A stretch of DNA of 64,000 nucleotides from Acidobacteriota bacterium (GCA_021780315.1 JAJXYY010000042.1:372001-436000), one strand, 5' to 3'. Numbered from the stretch's first letter, positions 45,387 through 56,549 are shown. The notes: generated by a model not told the origin, from the sequence alone. Numbers and translations are program-made.

Positions 45387-47596
45387 ACACCAAACTGACC
45401 CCTGTGCTAACCAAGAATAGCGGTGCCATCTCCCGCCGTACCTTCCTCGCAACTTCCGTTGCAGCGGGAGGAGCCCTTGTCGTGGGCCTCACCTTTCACG
45501 GCCGTCTTCACCATCCCTCGGACACTTCGCAGGATCCTTTCAACGCCTGGATCCGTATCCATCCCGACGGACAGACCGAACTCGTGCTGAACAAATCGGA
45601 AATGGGACAGGGAGTTTTTACTGCTCTTCCCATGATTCTTGCTGAGGAGGCTGAGATCGACTTCTCTCGGATTACCGTCGTTCAGGCAGACAACGCAGAT
45701 GGCACCGGTGGGAGCGGATCAGTCTGGGGGAGCTATCAACCTCTGCGCCAGGCAGGAGCACAAGTCCGCGAGACCATGATCGCCGCCGCCGCGCGCCGGT
45801 GGCGTGTTCCCGGTGCCGAATGCCACGCCCGCAACAGCCAGGTCATCCACACGCGCTCGGGCGGCGTTCTCTCCTACGCTTCTCTCGTCAAAGACGCCCG
45901 CCGGCTTCCCCTTCCCGACGCCAATACCGTCCGATTGAAGGATCCCAAAGACTTCACCCTCCTCGGCCGCTTTATTCCCCACCTCGACATCCCCGACAAG
46001 GTGAAGGGAGCAGCCCGATTCGGCCTCGATGTTCGTCTCCCAGGGATGGTTTATGCCGTCGTCGCTCAGTGTCCCTACTTCCGCGGGGAGTTGCTCCGCT
46101 TCGACGCGGCCAAAGCTAAAGCAGTCCCTGGTGTCCTCGAAGTCTTCGAGATCCCCACCGATCCACGCTCGGCGAATAAGAACACTCGCGAGGTCGCCGT
46201 CATCGCCATCAACACGTGGGCTGCCATCCAGGGCCGCAACGCGCTGGCTATTGAATGGAAGCCCGGGCAGTACCACGACGAGTCTACCGAGTCCCTCACA
46301 GCACAATTACGCGCTGGCCTCGACGCGCAGGAGTACTGGAACTCCACTAACACGACTCTCAATCCCGATACTGTCCCCGCCGCCAAACGGATCGAGAGCG
46401 TCTATGAGTTTCCTTTCCTCGCTCACGTCACCATGGAGCCCATGAACATTACGATCAGGCTCGAAGATGGACGTTGCGAGATATGGTCCCCGACCCAGGC
46501 CGGCGAAGGAACCCAGGAGACAGCCGCTAAATTTCTCGGCATCGACAAGAACAACGTCACCGTCCATGTCACCTTCATGGGCGGAGGCTTCGGCCGCCGC
46601 TTCGGTGTTCCCTTCGACCATCAGGCTCTTCAGATCGCACGTCGCATCCAGCGGCCGGTCCAACTCGTCTGGACACGCGAAGACGACTTTACGCATGATC
46701 GTTACCGCCCCGCGGGCATGCACCGTCTCCGTGCCGGCATCGATCGGGAAGGAAACCTTGTTTCCTGGACAGACCGCCTCGTCAACACAACCATCATCGG
46801 CCAGGGTAACCCGAGACAAGCACAGGCCTTTGAGCTCGGAGGAGCCCTCGACCAGCCTTATCCCGCTCAGCACTTCCGTATCTCGTACGTGCCCGTCGAT
46901 AGCGGAGCTACCCGAGGAGCGTGGCGAGGTGTCGAGATATCCTTCAACGTTTTTACTATTGAGAGCTTTGTCGACGAACTCGCTCACCTCGCCCGACAGG
47001 ATCCCTATCTTTTCCGCCGCCGTCTGCTTGAGAATGCAGCCGCTCACTCCGCAGCGCTCAGGTCCAACTTCGATGGCAAGCTCGCCGATCCCACGCGCAT
47101 GATCGACATGCTCGACCGAGCCGCAGAAAAGGCCGGCTGGGGTAAACCCATGGGCCCCAATCGCGGTCGAGGTATCTCCTGCTTCTTCTCAAAGACGACC
47201 TACCTCGCTCAAGTCGCCGAGGTCACAGTCAAGGGCGGCAATCTCCACGTGGACCGAGTCGTCACAGTCGTCGACCCGGGCCGAGTCATCAACATGAACG
47301 GCATCCGAGCACAGATCGAGGGCGCTGTTCTTATGGGGTTAAGTGCGGCCCTCAAAGAGCGCATCACGGTCAAGAACGGCATGATTCAGCAACAGAACTT
47401 TAATAGCTATGACCTGCTGCGAATGCCGGATGCCCCGCAGCTCGAGACCCATCTCGTTGAAAGCGGCCGTCCTCCCGGCGGAATCGGCGAGCCGCCGCTC
47501 GCGCTCATCGGTCCCAGTGTTGGCAACGCCATCTTCGCCGCTACCGGAAAACGCCTGCGTAAACTGCCCTTTCAACTCGACGAGGCGTCGTCATGA
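45383..47596 (+). CDS. iorB: Molybdopterin-binding subunit of IorAB-type oxidoreductase
   Basis: The 737-residue protein has a twin-arginine signal ('[22 protein letters not shown]'), so the enzyme is periplasmic. It has the two-part molybdopterin domain of IorB-type subunits: '[24 protein letters not shown]', '[19 protein letters not shown]', '[23 protein letters not shown]' and '[28 protein letters not shown]', with the catalytic Glu in 'GIGEP'. ATG overlaps the iorA stop by ATGA, and the cytochrome c gene overlaps its end. The substrate is an aldehyde or N-heterocycle and cannot be fixed from sequence. Confidence 0.92.
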   Translation: MNTKLTPVLTKNSGAISRRTFLATSVAAGGALVVGLTFHGRLHHPSDTSQDPFNAWIRIHPDGQTELVLNKSEMGQGVFTALPMILAEEAEIDFSRITVVQADNADGTGGSGSVWGSYQPLRQAGAQVRETMIAAAARRWRVPGAECHARNSQVIHTRSGGVLSYASLVKDARRLPLPDANTVRLKDPKDFTLLGRFIPHLDIPDKVKGAARFGLDVRLPGMVYAVVAQCPYFRGELLRFDAAKAKAVPGVLEVFEIPTDPRSANKNTREVAVIAINTWAAIQGRNALAIEWKPGQYHDESTESLTAQLRAGLDAQEYWNSTNTTLNPDTVPAAKRIESVYEFPFLAHVTMEPMNITIRLEDGRCEIWSPTQAGEGTQETAAKFLGIDKNNVTVHVTFMGGGFGRRFGVPFDHQALQIARRIQRPVQLVWTREDDFTHDRYRPAGMHRLRAGIDREGNLVSWTDRLVNTTIIGQGNPRQAQAFELGGALDQPYPAQHFRISYVPVDSGATRGAWRGVEISFNVFTIESFVDELAHLARQDPYLFRRRLLENAAAHSAALRSNFDGKLADPTRMIDMLDRAAEKAGWGKPMGPNRGRGISCFFSKTTYLAQVAEVTVKGGNLHVDRVVTVVDPGRVINMNGIRAQIEGAVLMGLSAALKERITVKNGMIQQQNFNSYDLLRMPDAPQLETHLVESGRPPGGIGEPPLALIGPSVGNAIFAATGKRLRKLPFQLDEASS

Positions 47597-47928
47597 AACG
47601 AGTCTCACTCGCAGCACTGTTCGCAATGATCGTATTTTCATACTTCGCCATTGCGCTTCCACCAGCCGTGATCTCGCAAAAGTCCTCACCTCAAGCTGTT
47701 GCCAACGGCAAGCGCATATTTAATCGGTCCTGCGCTGGCTGCCATGACACACTCGGCACAAGTGCCAAGTCGGGGCCCGCATTGAAAAACTACTATCGCC
47801 ACCAACTGCGCCCCGTCGACGAACGTGTGCGCTCGATCATTCAGCAAGGCAAGGGCAAGATGCCCGCCTTCAGCAATCTCTCCAAATCGGAGACCGACGA
47901 TCTGGTGGCCTACCTTAAGACCCTTTAG
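47593..47928 (+). CDS. Small exported class I cytochrome c
   Basis: The 111-residue protein has a signal peptide (residues about 1-25), the haem motif 'CAGCHD' near residue 46 and the axial Met region 'GKGKMPAFSNLSKSETDDLVAYLKTL'. It is encoded in an ATGA overlap with iorB and is the likely periplasmic electron acceptor of the IorAB enzyme. Confidence 0.92.
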   Translation: MKRVSLAALFAMIVFSYFAIALPPAVISQKSSPQAVANGKRIFNRSCAGCHDTLGTSAKSGPALKNYYRHQLRPVDERVRSIIQQGKGKMPAFSNLSKSETDDLVAYLKTL

Positions 47929-49204
47929 CGGCCGCTGCGTCACTTAGGACTTTGTTGAACTAGGTGCCTGTCTGCGACGGAATGCTGAGACTGGCGTCAA
48001 GGAGACATCCGCGGCGACGATTCAGGAGTTACTCGGGGCTCGTTTCAGCCGCGACCTGTTATGTCCTTGGAGAAGGCACTTCTAACCTGGGAAGGCAGCG
48101 TTCATTACAGAATTTCCCTCTCTGAGCTCGCCGAGGAAATAGTATCTCTCTCAAGTTGTCTTCTTGTGGTGGGTAGTGACGTTAAGGTCCAAATCTTGAG
48201 CGGCCTCGTTTATGTTCAGAAGCCGGTTACAGATAACTACACTGGGCGCTGCTTCAGCTGATTTTCTGGGCACACTTTTGCGCTTTCCTCCAAATAGTGA
48301 TCGAAAATGTTTACGCCTCAATTTCAGGCGACGCTTTATAGCGCTACCCGGAAGCTAATGTGCAGCTTGTTGCCAGCTTCGCCGCATACGTCAGACATGT
48401 CGCCGTTTAACCGATGATCTTGACGTACGCTGATTGGGCGATCACAAATACCTTGACGAAGCCGCTTCCTGAATCGATGTCGATCGGACCGGAGGTCACG
48501 GTGAGAGCTCCCGGGGGCGCAGCAATCTCCGAAGAGCATGTATGCCAGCCCAGTACCACCGAGACGTGGACGCCAGCACAGACCCTGGAGCGCGGGCAAA
48601 CTGGCGTGCAGGAAGCGAGCCCAGATGCGTGTGTCGGGATATTGGCTCGGTGGAGTGTGAATCAGTTCTTCCTCGTTAAAGGAGGTGCAACGACGCGCGA
48701 TGGCGAGTTGGCGCAACAGAGGGTTAGTCAACTCAACGACAATCAGGTCATCGTTGACCAGAACTCGCTATTGCATGAATCTTTGAGGCCGATCCGAGGG
48801 AAGATCGGGGATGGAATATGCTTCACCTCGTGGACGATGCTTTCGAGCGCAGCCGCGTTCAGGTTATCCGCTGCGTATAGCATGGGTACATTGGCTGCTG
48901 GAACTCCGGGAAACGGATTGAATCGAGCGCCTCTTCCTTGATCTCGATGTGTTTGCCCGTGTTTGGGTTATAAATATTGATTCCACGCGATTTGCTATGA
49001 AAGCGCGCCGACGCCGATCCCGCCTTCAAGATCGTGGCCTGGATGATGAGTGTGGGATTTGCCGCGGCTGGGGCCGCTGCATAACTCAGCCGAGCGACCT
49101 CATCGTCACAACTGAACAGCTTTACGTGGAGCTTCTTCACGAGATACAGAAGACCCCTGAGAGTGTCGTTGACCGAAAGAACTACCCGCGGCCAGAGCAC
49201 AAAC
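47929..49204. other. Stretch of decayed or non-coding sequence
   Basis: Short frames occur on both strands. Minus-strand segments read like protein ('VCAGVHVSVVLGWHTCSSEI', then 'GPIDIDSGSGFVKVFVIAQS', near 48420-48590; and 'INIYNPNTGKHIEIKEEALDS' near 48900-48990) but not in one frame. This suggests one or two broken minus-strand genes of unknown family. A 66-residue plus ORF at 48061-48261 is unsupported. Confidence 0.4.
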
Positions 49205-49817
49205 CTACCCTCGCGAATTCAGAAATTCTGCCACAGGAATGATTGGTGAAACGCGCAACGGTCTCTGCCTTCCCTGATAAGCTAGCGCCGAAGCATAGCC
49301 GTGGGCCAGCGAGAGATCCTGCACAACCCACGTATTTGGCGAGCCAACGCCGCTTGCAAGACCGACCCTCTTTGGCGGAGCCACTGGCAGCACGCCGACA
49401 TGAAAGCTATCTAATGGCATCGATAGGCCGCAGCCAACAGCCTTAAGCAGTGCTTCTTTTCGCGTCCAACAACAAAAAAAACGCGAGGGCTTGCTCGCTG
49501 TGAGGCAATGACATTATGTGCGCGGCTTCCTCCCGGCAGAAAAATTGGGTTGCTATTGATTGCAAGTCAGGCAGAGCTCGCACTCGTTCTACATCGATAC
49601 CAAGGCCGTAGTCTGCAGTTAGAACAACTGCCGCAAGACCACTTGAATGAGATAGGTTGAACTGAATCTTAGATGACGAATCGACAGCGGGTTTTCCTTC
49701 GGCGGCATATTTGAACTGGATATCCTGCGGGCGTTCCTTTACGTATTGTCCGAGCACATACCGCAACGAACCTCGCGTTGAGGTGAATGCCTTCTTCTGA
49801 GGATGCGTGCCCACCAC
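49205..49817 (-). pseudogene. Sfp-type 4'-phosphopantetheinyl transferase, truncated and frameshifted
   Basis: The minus strand gives 'GKPAVDSSSKIQFNLSHSSGLAAVVL', 'LGIDVERVRALPDLQSIATQFFCREEAAHI', then after a frameshift 'WTRKEALLKAVGCGLSMPL', the Mg-binding and WxxKEA motifs of Sfp-type enzymes. The break falls in a run of eight A on the plus strand (49474-49481). The first 60 residues of the family are absent upstream, so the copy is also truncated at its N-terminus. An intact enzyme of the same family is encoded at 54120. It is most likely an inactive relic. Confidence 0.85.
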
Positions 49818-50261
49818 CTGCTGCGACTTCCCAGGTTCCTCCCAAACACAAAAACCACAACGGCACTGCGCCTAGGCCTGGTTGAGGTTGCTCCTGATTG
49901 CAAACTGGCCTACCAACCGGCCCTCCCCATCTTGAGTCGCTCCCCGCAGGTGAGGACTGTCCAACCCTTGACGTACCCTAACGCTTGATTTCCGTTACGG
50001 GATCCACATTGATCTTTGCGGGTCGTTGGCTCGGCGAATTGTTAAGGTCCACTTCAGTTCCCGAGCTTCATATCGACTTGGAGTAGGCTTCAACCCTACT
50101 TCTGGATGATCAAACAGCCTATCAATGAAACGCCGAAATGATGTCATTTGTCAGCTGCCAGGTCTTTCGACAACAAGGTATTGGCTACCGACTTATTTGT
50201 GCATAGCCGGTAATGAGATCCCTTCCCACGGTATCGGAGCTACGCCCGAGTTAGGATACGA
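49818..50261. other. Non-coding stretch
   Basis: No gene or repeat was recognised. The missing N-terminal part of the phosphopantetheinyl transferase should lie here but cannot be found. Confidence 0.45.
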
Positions 50262-52362
50262 ATGAGTAACCATAAGCATTACAGTGACGACGTCGTTGGT
50301 GTGAACCCGCTGGAAGAACTGCTGATAAAACCTCTCTATACTCAATCTGATCTCGCAGGCAATCCCTATGTGGACACTTTGCTGGGAGAAGCACCCTTCA
50401 TCCGCGGCCCGCAGGCCACAATGTACACCGGGAAACCATGGACCATCCGCCAATACGGGGGGGTTTTGGAACAGCGGCCGAGTCGAACGCATTCTACCGG
50501 AAGGCGTTGTCAAGCGGAGTCCAGGGCATTAGTGTGGCGTTTGATCTTCCGACTCAGCGCGGTTACGACACCGATCACCCACGCGCGATAGGGGATGTGG
50601 GCAAAGGCGGAGTTGCGATCGATACAGTCGAAGATATGAAGACGCTCTTCGATGGAATATCTCTCGCCAAAGTCAGCGTATCGATGACGATGAACGGGGC
50701 GGTACTTCCAATACTCGCCGCTTTCATAGTCGCCGCTCAGGAGCAGGGCGTGGCTCGAGAGCAGCTTTCCGGAACGATCCAAAACGATCTTCTGAAGGAA
50801 TTTATAGTTAGGAACACCTTCATCTACCCGCCTGAGGAGAGTATGAGAATCGTGGGGATGTTCTCGAGTACGCCACCTTGAACATGCCTAAATTCAACCC
50901 GATTTCAATATCGGGGGATCACATGCAGGAGGCGGGTGCGACACCGGTTCTGGAATTGGCGCTTACACTTGCCAACGGTTTGACTTATGTAAAGGCGGCA
51001 CAGCAAAGAGGCTTAAACCTCGACGACTTCGCCGGCAGATTGTCTTTTTTCTGGGGTATTGGGATGGACTTCTATCCCGAAGTCGCGAAGCTTCGAGCTG
51101 CGCGGTTGCTCTGGTGGCGGATCATGCAGAAATTCGGCGCACAGGAAGATAAGAGTTCAAAGTTGCGCGCGCACTGCCAGACATCGGGTTGGAGCCTTGC
51201 GGCTCAGGATCCATATAACAACGTAGTGCGAACGACCGTGGAGGCACTGGCTGCAGTGTTTGGGGGAACCCAGAGTCTTCACACCAATGCATTCGACGAA
51301 GCGATCGCTCTCCCGAGTGATATGTCCTCACGGATTGCGCGAAATACTCAATTGATATTGCAGGAAGAGACCAATATCACCGCTGTCGTGGATCCCTGGG
51401 GAGGAAGTTACTTCATGGAGTCTCTTACAAAGCAGATTGCCGACGCAGCTTGGCAGATTATCGAAGACATCGATGCGATGGGAGGAATGATCAGGGCGAT
51501 CGAGTCCGGATGGGTCAATCAGCAGATTGAAGAAAGCGCTGCGGCAAAGCAGGCCAAAATTGACAGCGGCAAAATAGTGATCGTTGGCGTCAGCAAATAC
51601 AGGTGTGATCACGAGGCGGAACAAGAAACACTACGCGTCGACACAACGAAAGTGCGAGAGAGCCAGTTACAGCTGCTTTCAGATATCAAAGCTGCCAGAG
51701 ATTGTGATGCCGCACGGGAGGCACTCGAAGCAATCACCCGGTGCGGCTATGATGGCAAGGGGAATCTCCTCGAACTCAGCATCAGCGCCATGAAGGCCCG
51801 GGCGACCGTGGGAGAGGTGTCCGAAGCCTTGGAGAAGTGCTTCGGCCGCTACACAGCAGAAGCGCGCCTAGTAAGCGGAGTCTATGGTCCCAACTATGGC
51901 GACCATGACCATTGGGCTCAGCTCAAAACGCGGATTGCAGGTTTCTCGAAGAGGCACGGTCGCCCGCCCAGAGTTCTGATTGCGAAGTTGGGGCAGGATG
52001 GTCATGATCGCGGAGCGAAGATCGTCGCCAGTTCCTTCGCCGACTTGGGGTTTGCTGTCGATATCGGCTCGCTGTTTCAAACTGCAGAGGAGTGCGCACG
52101 CCAGGCAATTGAGAACGATGTTCATGCCATCGGGGTGTCGACACTTTCGGGTGCACACACGACTCTGGTGCCGGCGATGCTGGATGAACTGAAACGTCAG
52201 GGAGGGGACGGCATCTGTGTATTTGTCGGAGGAGTAATACCCAGGCAGGATTACTCTGCTCTATACGACTCAGGGATCATTGGGATCTATGGCCCTGGTA
52301 CTCCCATCCCGGACGCCGCTAGCGGCGTGCTCGAGGGCATCTTGAACAGACTGGAGAGCTAA
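50262..52362 (+). pseudogene. Methylmalonyl-CoA mutase (B12-dependent, single-chain type) with two frameshifts
   Basis: Three consecutive frames add up to one mutase. The N-terminus is '[17 protein letters not shown]...[15 protein letters not shown]'. A break at a G7T4 run (50457-50467) precedes '[19 protein letters not shown]...[21 protein letters not shown]'. A second break at about 50863-50866 precedes '[25 protein letters not shown]...' to the end. The B12-binding domain is intact, with 'KLGQDGHDRGAKIVASSF' (DxHxxG) and 'GGVIPRQDYSALYDSG'. All domains are present, so either two errors or recent mutations separate it from function. MeaB and epimerase genes follow directly. Confidence 0.88.
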
Positions 52363-52367
52363 AGGCC

Positions 52368-53414
52368 ATGTCTGCCATGCGAGATAACCATCTGGCTCAG
52401 GATCTCACGAGCAAAGATATCCTCCTGCGGCGACGTGCGCTTTCCAAAGCCATCACGCTTGTGGAATCTTCTCGCATCGATCACCGACAACGAGGCGACG
52501 AACTGCTAGATGAGCTTTTCCCAAAGGCTGGCTCTTCATTTCGCATTGGAATCACCGGACCTCCAGGATCGGGAAAATCGACGCTCGTCGACGCCATGGG
52601 ATTGATGCTGATTGAGCAAGGTCACCAAGTAGCGGTGCTTTGCGTTGATCCGTCTTCCAATCTATCTGACGGCTGCGTGTTAGCCGACAAGACACGAATG
52701 CACCGTCTCGCCTGTTCCGATAATGCATACATCCGGCCCAGCGCGGGTTCTGCTGGATATGGCGGAGTCGCGCAGCAAACAAGAGCGGCGATTCGGTTAT
52801 GCGAGGCGGCAGCTTACGATTTTGTAGTTGTGGAGACCGTGGGTGTAGGGCAGAACGAATGTGCGGTCGCGGCAATGACTGATATGGTTCTCCTCCTGCA
52901 GGGGCCTACCCCGGGAGACGACCTTCAGGTCATAAAAAAGGGTATCTACGAGCATGTCGATCTGGTCGTGGTGAATAAGGTAGACCTCGCCCGCGCAGCG
53001 GCATTGAAAGCACAGCGCAGGATCGCATCGGCCCTTCGGTTGACGAGATATGGTGCTCGCCATGTAAGTCCGCATCTGCAGCCAACACCGCGTGTATGCA
53101 CCGTCAGTGCGGTGACCGGCGATGGGCTTTCCACGCTGATGAACAGCATAACTTTATATCAGCAAGAGGAGGCTCGCAATATTGCCGGTAGAAGAATGAT
53201 CCAGGATAAGACGTGGCTTGAGGAAAGCATCGGTTCACAGGCCCTCTCAAAGATCAAGGCAGATGAATATCTTCGAACAATGTTCAATGCACTGGTAGAT
53301 CTCGTGCACGCAGGTCGGAGAGCTCCGCCAGCCGCAGCGAGACAATTATTGGCTCTCGTTTCCGAACATCCGGAGTCATTTGCGCCCCGAGGCCAGAACG
53401 GCGCAACAGCCTAA
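52368..53414 (+). CDS. meaB: MeaB/ArgK-type GTPase, mutase chaperone
   Basis: The 348-residue G3E-family GTPase has Walker A 'GITGPPGSGKSTLVDA', Walker B region 'VVETVGVGQNECAVAAMTD', and the base motif 'VVNKVD'. MeaB loads and protects the adenosylcobalamin cofactor of methylmalonyl-CoA mutase. It begins six bases after the mutase stop and is intact, even though the mutase frame is broken. Confidence 0.92.
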   Translation: MSAMRDNHLAQDLTSKDILLRRRALSKAITLVESSRIDHRQRGDELLDELFPKAGSSFRIGITGPPGSGKSTLVDAMGLMLIEQGHQVAVLCVDPSSNLSDGCVLADKTRMHRLACSDNAYIRPSAGSAGYGGVAQQTRAAIRLCEAAAYDFVVVETVGVGQNECAVAAMTDMVLLLQGPTPGDDLQVIKKGIYEHVDLVVVNKVDLARAAALKAQRRIASALRLTRYGARHVSPHLQPTPRVCTVSAVTGDGLSTLMNSITLYQQEEARNIAGRRMIQDKTWLEESIGSQALSKIKADEYLRTMFNALVDLVHAGRRAPPAAARQLLALVSEHPESFAPRGQNGATA

Positions 53415-53441
53415 GGGGACTTATGAGCCTGGTAGGGAGAC

Positions 53442-53933
53442 ATGGATAAACCGTTTCGCATTCTCGGAATCAATCACATTGCGATCAGTACTTTGAACCG
53501 ACAGGGAATGCAGCAACTGTGGGTCCAGGTCTTTGGGGCGAGGGCTGATCATGGCTTCAGTTCAGAGGAGGAGAATGTTCGGGAAGACGTCTATTTTCTT
53601 GGCGAACCGCCATACCAAGTACAGATTGATATCATGGAGCCGATCGATGTGGCTAAGAATCCAGGACTGACCGCGTTTCCGTTGAATCATATTGGCCTTT
53701 GGGTTGATGATCTGCCCACGGCGTTCGAATGGATGAAGAGCAAGGGGATCCGGTTCACTTCCGGCGGAATCCGAAAAGGGTCGGCTGGACATGACGTATG
53801 TTTTATCCATCCTAAAGGCAACGCGGATTTCCCGATCGGCGGAGGGGGAGTACTCGTAGAACTCGTCCAGGCACCTCCCGATGTACTCCGATCCTCCAGA
53901 CAAGGTATGTCCGTCCGTAGCTGCACCAGCTAA
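53442..53933 (+). CDS. Methylmalonyl-CoA epimerase-like VOC protein
   Basis: The 163-residue protein has two glyoxalase/VOC beta-alpha-beta-beta-beta units. Metal-site residues are suggested by 'GINHIAIST', 'LNHIGLWVDDL' and 'GVLVELVQAP'. Methylmalonyl-CoA epimerases of about 135-150 residues look like this, and the position after the mutase and MeaB supports the role of interconverting R and S forms. The last 15 residues are extra. It could also be another lactoylglutathione-lyase-like enzyme. Confidence 0.75.
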   Translation: MDKPFRILGINHIAISTLNRQGMQQLWVQVFGARADHGFSSEEENVREDVYFLGEPPYQVQIDIMEPIDVAKNPGLTAFPLNHIGLWVDDLPTAFEWMKSKGIRFTSGGIRKGSAGHDVCFIHPKGNADFPIGGGGVLVELVQAPPDVLRSSRQGMSVRSCTS

Positions 53934-54119
53934 TCCTTCAACTGCCTCTCCAGCAATTGAAGTTTTAAAAAAACTCGCAGAACTGTGCAGCGAAGGCATA
54001 TCGGACGTCTGGGAATGACCAAATAGCGTGCCGGAATGCAAATTGACCTAAAGGCTTGAGCTTCGCACATATCGTGTGAGACGGACCCAGAGGTGTTATG
54101 AAAACCACGGGACAAAGTC

Positions 54120-54830
54120 ATGAGCGGTAGTTATCTGAGGGAAATAGCTCCGCAGATTGGTGCTGGACTAGGGTTTCGCGAAGTCCATCTCTGGCAGGGA
54201 AATCCATCTACCGCCATCGATACGGACGTTCTTAGCGAGGACGAAAAGCAAAGGGCATCAAGATATCGATTTTCGGAACATAGAGCTGCATTTATGGCAT
54301 CACGGTCGGCAACGCGAACGTTGCTAGCGGGTTATCTAAACTGCAGATCACGGGATATTCGTTTTGGATATGGCCCCTTCGGGAAGCCGGTGATAGCTCA
54401 GCCGTCGACACAATTAACTTTCAATCTCTCTCATTCCGGCAACAGGATGCTCATTGCGGTAGCTAGAGAGCTTGAGCTGGGCGTAGATATTGAGTTCGAG
54501 ATGGGGTGTCGCTTCACAGATGCGATTAGCACTAGTATGACGTGCTCGGAACAGGCACGTATTGAGCAGGCACCGCTTTTCTTCAGAGAGAAACTACTAT
54601 TGCGTTACTGGACGCAGAAAGAAGCATTTCTCAAGGCAGTAGGGGTGGGGCTGTCATTTCCGCTCACTTCACTGCATGTTGAATTTCATGGGGCCGGCAA
54701 GACAACGATTAGGGCAATCGAGCCCACTCGGAGCATCTGCCTCTATGGCCAAGAAATAGACTGCGGTCGTTCTTACATCGGAGCTCTTGTCGTAGATCCA
54801 GCAGTCTCGCTTTGTCACTTTCAATTCTGA
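54120..54830 (+). CDS. Sfp-type 4'-phosphopantetheinyl transferase
   Basis: This 236-residue protein carries the full Sfp pattern: 'LSEDEKQRASRYRFSEHRAAFMASRSATRTLLAGYL', 'GKPVIAQPSTQLTFNLSHSGNRMLIAVA', 'LGVDIEFE' (Mg-binding Asp and Glu) and 'RYWTQKEAFLKAVGVGLSFPL'. It transfers phosphopantetheine from CoA to carrier proteins of fatty acid, polyketide or nonribosomal peptide synthases. No carrier-protein gene is in the window. It is the intact counterpart of the relic at 49205-49817. A strong terminator follows. Confidence 0.92.
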   Translation: MSGSYLREIAPQIGAGLGFREVHLWQGNPSTAIDTDVLSEDEKQRASRYRFSEHRAAFMASRSATRTLLAGYLNCRSRDIRFGYGPFGKPVIAQPSTQLTFNLSHSGNRMLIAVARELELGVDIEFEMGCRFTDAISTSMTCSEQARIEQAPLFFREKLLLRYWTQKEAFLKAVGVGLSFPLTSLHVEFHGAGKTTIRAIEPTRSICLYGQEIDCGRSYIGALVVDPAVSLCHFQF

Positions 54831-54902
54831 GACCAGACGACTATTTCCAGGCGGAGAGCCAGCCGACGAAGCTGCCGCGCTTCTCAAAACGATCCAAAGC
54901 AG

Positions 54903-54929
54903 AGCGGCCCCTAATTCGGGCCGCTTTTT
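54903..54929 (+). terminator. Intrinsic terminator
   Basis: Arms AGCGGCCC (54903-54910) and GGGCCGCT (54918-54925) around a seven-base loop are followed directly by a T-run. It closes the phosphopantetheinyl transferase transcript. Confidence 0.9.
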
Positions 54930-55045
54930 CTTGCCCTTAATATCTCCGGTATTCTGTGCCGAGGTAGATTAAAACATGATTTCCCTGCCGATTTTACCCC
55001 ATTCCCTGCAAACTTCTGGCACATCTCATCCGTCTTCTTTTAAGA

Positions 55046-56164
55046 AGAGAGAGATGGAACGCGGAGGGGAGAGATGCCCTGGATACTCGCCAGCACCAGG
55101 GCGTCGATGCCGGAAAGCCCTTCGAGCAGCTTGTACAGGCGGGGATGCACACCGCGCAGCTTGACCAGATCGTGCGCCAGAAAGACCCGGAATTGCTGAA
55201 AGCTGTCGAACATCTGTCCAAGGGTGAAATTGCTCCGGGCATCGGTCTCTTGCAACAGCAGGGACGCATCATCGAAATCATTGACCCGCAGCAGCGTATC
55301 GAAGCCATTGCGAAGAGTTACGCGGCCCATCCTGAAAACACCATCATCGTCTCGCCCGACAATGCCTCGCGCCGTGCGATCAATCAGACTGTCCGCACAG
55401 AGTTGCAGACGTTAGGCATGGTCCAACCTACCGATTACATCAGGCGTGTGCTCTCGCCGCGCTCCGATATGACCGGAGCGGATCGTGCATGGGCCGCATG
55501 CTATCAGGTGGGCGACATTCTGCATTACGAGCGCGGCAGCAAAGACCTCGGCATCGAACAGCGCAGCTATGCAACTGTCGTCGCTACTCATCCCAAGGAA
55601 AATGTCGTTACCGTGCAAAAACAGAACGGAGAACAGGTAAGCTATGACCCCTCGCGGTTGCGCGGCATCAGCGCCTACCGCGAGATCGAGCGCGAATTTT
55701 CTGTAGGCGACCGGCTACAGTTCACCGCGCCCAATCGGGAGTTGCGTATTGCCAACCGCGACCTCGGCACTATCGAGCAGATAAGCAGAGATGGGCAGCT
55801 CACCGTTCGCATGGACAACGGCAAGATGGTCTCCTTCGATGGAAACCGACTGCGGCACTTCGATCACGGCTATGCTGTCACGTCGCACAGTTCGCAGGGA
55901 CTCGCTGCGGAGCGCGTTCTGGTAAACATCGACAGCAATGTTCATCCCGAACTCATCAATTCGCGCTTTGCCTATGTCTCCATCTCGCGGGCTTCGCATG
56001 AGGCGCATATCTATACCAATGATGCCGCTTCACTCAGAGAAAATCTCAGGTGCGACATCACGAAGACTTCCGCTATCAATTTCAACAAGAACCATGACCT
56101 ATCTCCGCAGAGGAGCTTCGAGCAAGCCTTGACGTCTGATAGCGGGCTTGCTTTGGCTCTTTGA
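55046..56164 (+). pseudogene. Truncated conjugative relaxase, TrwC/TraI-type helicase C-terminus
   Basis: About 370 in-frame residues match only the C-terminal helicase half of MobF-type relaxases: 'GVDAGKPFEQLVQAGMHTAQLDQIVRQKDPEL', 'ENTIIVSPDNASRRAINQTVRTELQ', 'GDRLQFTAPNRELRIANRDLGTIEQI' and 'HGYAVTSHSSQGLAAERVLVNI', then 'RFAYVSISRASHEAHIYT' (helicase motifs V/VI). The relaxase domain and Walker A are missing and no start codon fits before 55139. The frame is open upstream to about 55031. It is the relic of an integrated conjugative element or plasmid. Confidence 0.85.
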
Positions 56165-56549
56165 GGCTTGTGGCTACTGATGAATGGTAGCCCATTGGCT
56201 TGCGTCAGAAGGCCTTAGCACATTGACAATGTCTCGCACCCGTAAATTATAGGGGCACGTTATTCGTCGTAAAGCCTTCTCCACACTCCACGACCTACCA
56301 GTATCTGCTGGACAAATTGGGGTCTGACAAGTCTGCCCAGTCAACATCTGATGCTCTTCGATCTTCACGGACACCCTGTGATGTGGGGCTGTCCAACCCA
56401 GATGCATCCGGCCTTACACGAGTCTGTTCATTCGCGCAGATGCTGGACGACGTTTATAATCGACAACGACCTACCCTCTCGACCGTGCTTTGAGTTCCCG
56501 GACAGAGTTTCTTCGACTACAATTTCTTGGGGGGACAACACCGCTTTCC
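56165..56549. other. Stretch without a complete gene
   Basis: A plus-strand frame from about 56228 to 56491 has protein-like composition ('YQYLLDKLGSDKSAQSTSD', 'FAQMLDDVYNRQRPTLSTVL') but no start codon. It may be further debris of the neighbouring mobile-element relic. Confidence 0.4.

Noticed and set aside
46307..47047. 246-codon minus-strand ORF
   Set aside because: Antisense shadow of iorB, caused by its GC-rich third codon positions.
48414..48941. 175-codon plus-strand ORF
   Set aside because: The opposite strand gives more protein-like segments here and the ORF has no recognisable domain; treated as decayed sequence.
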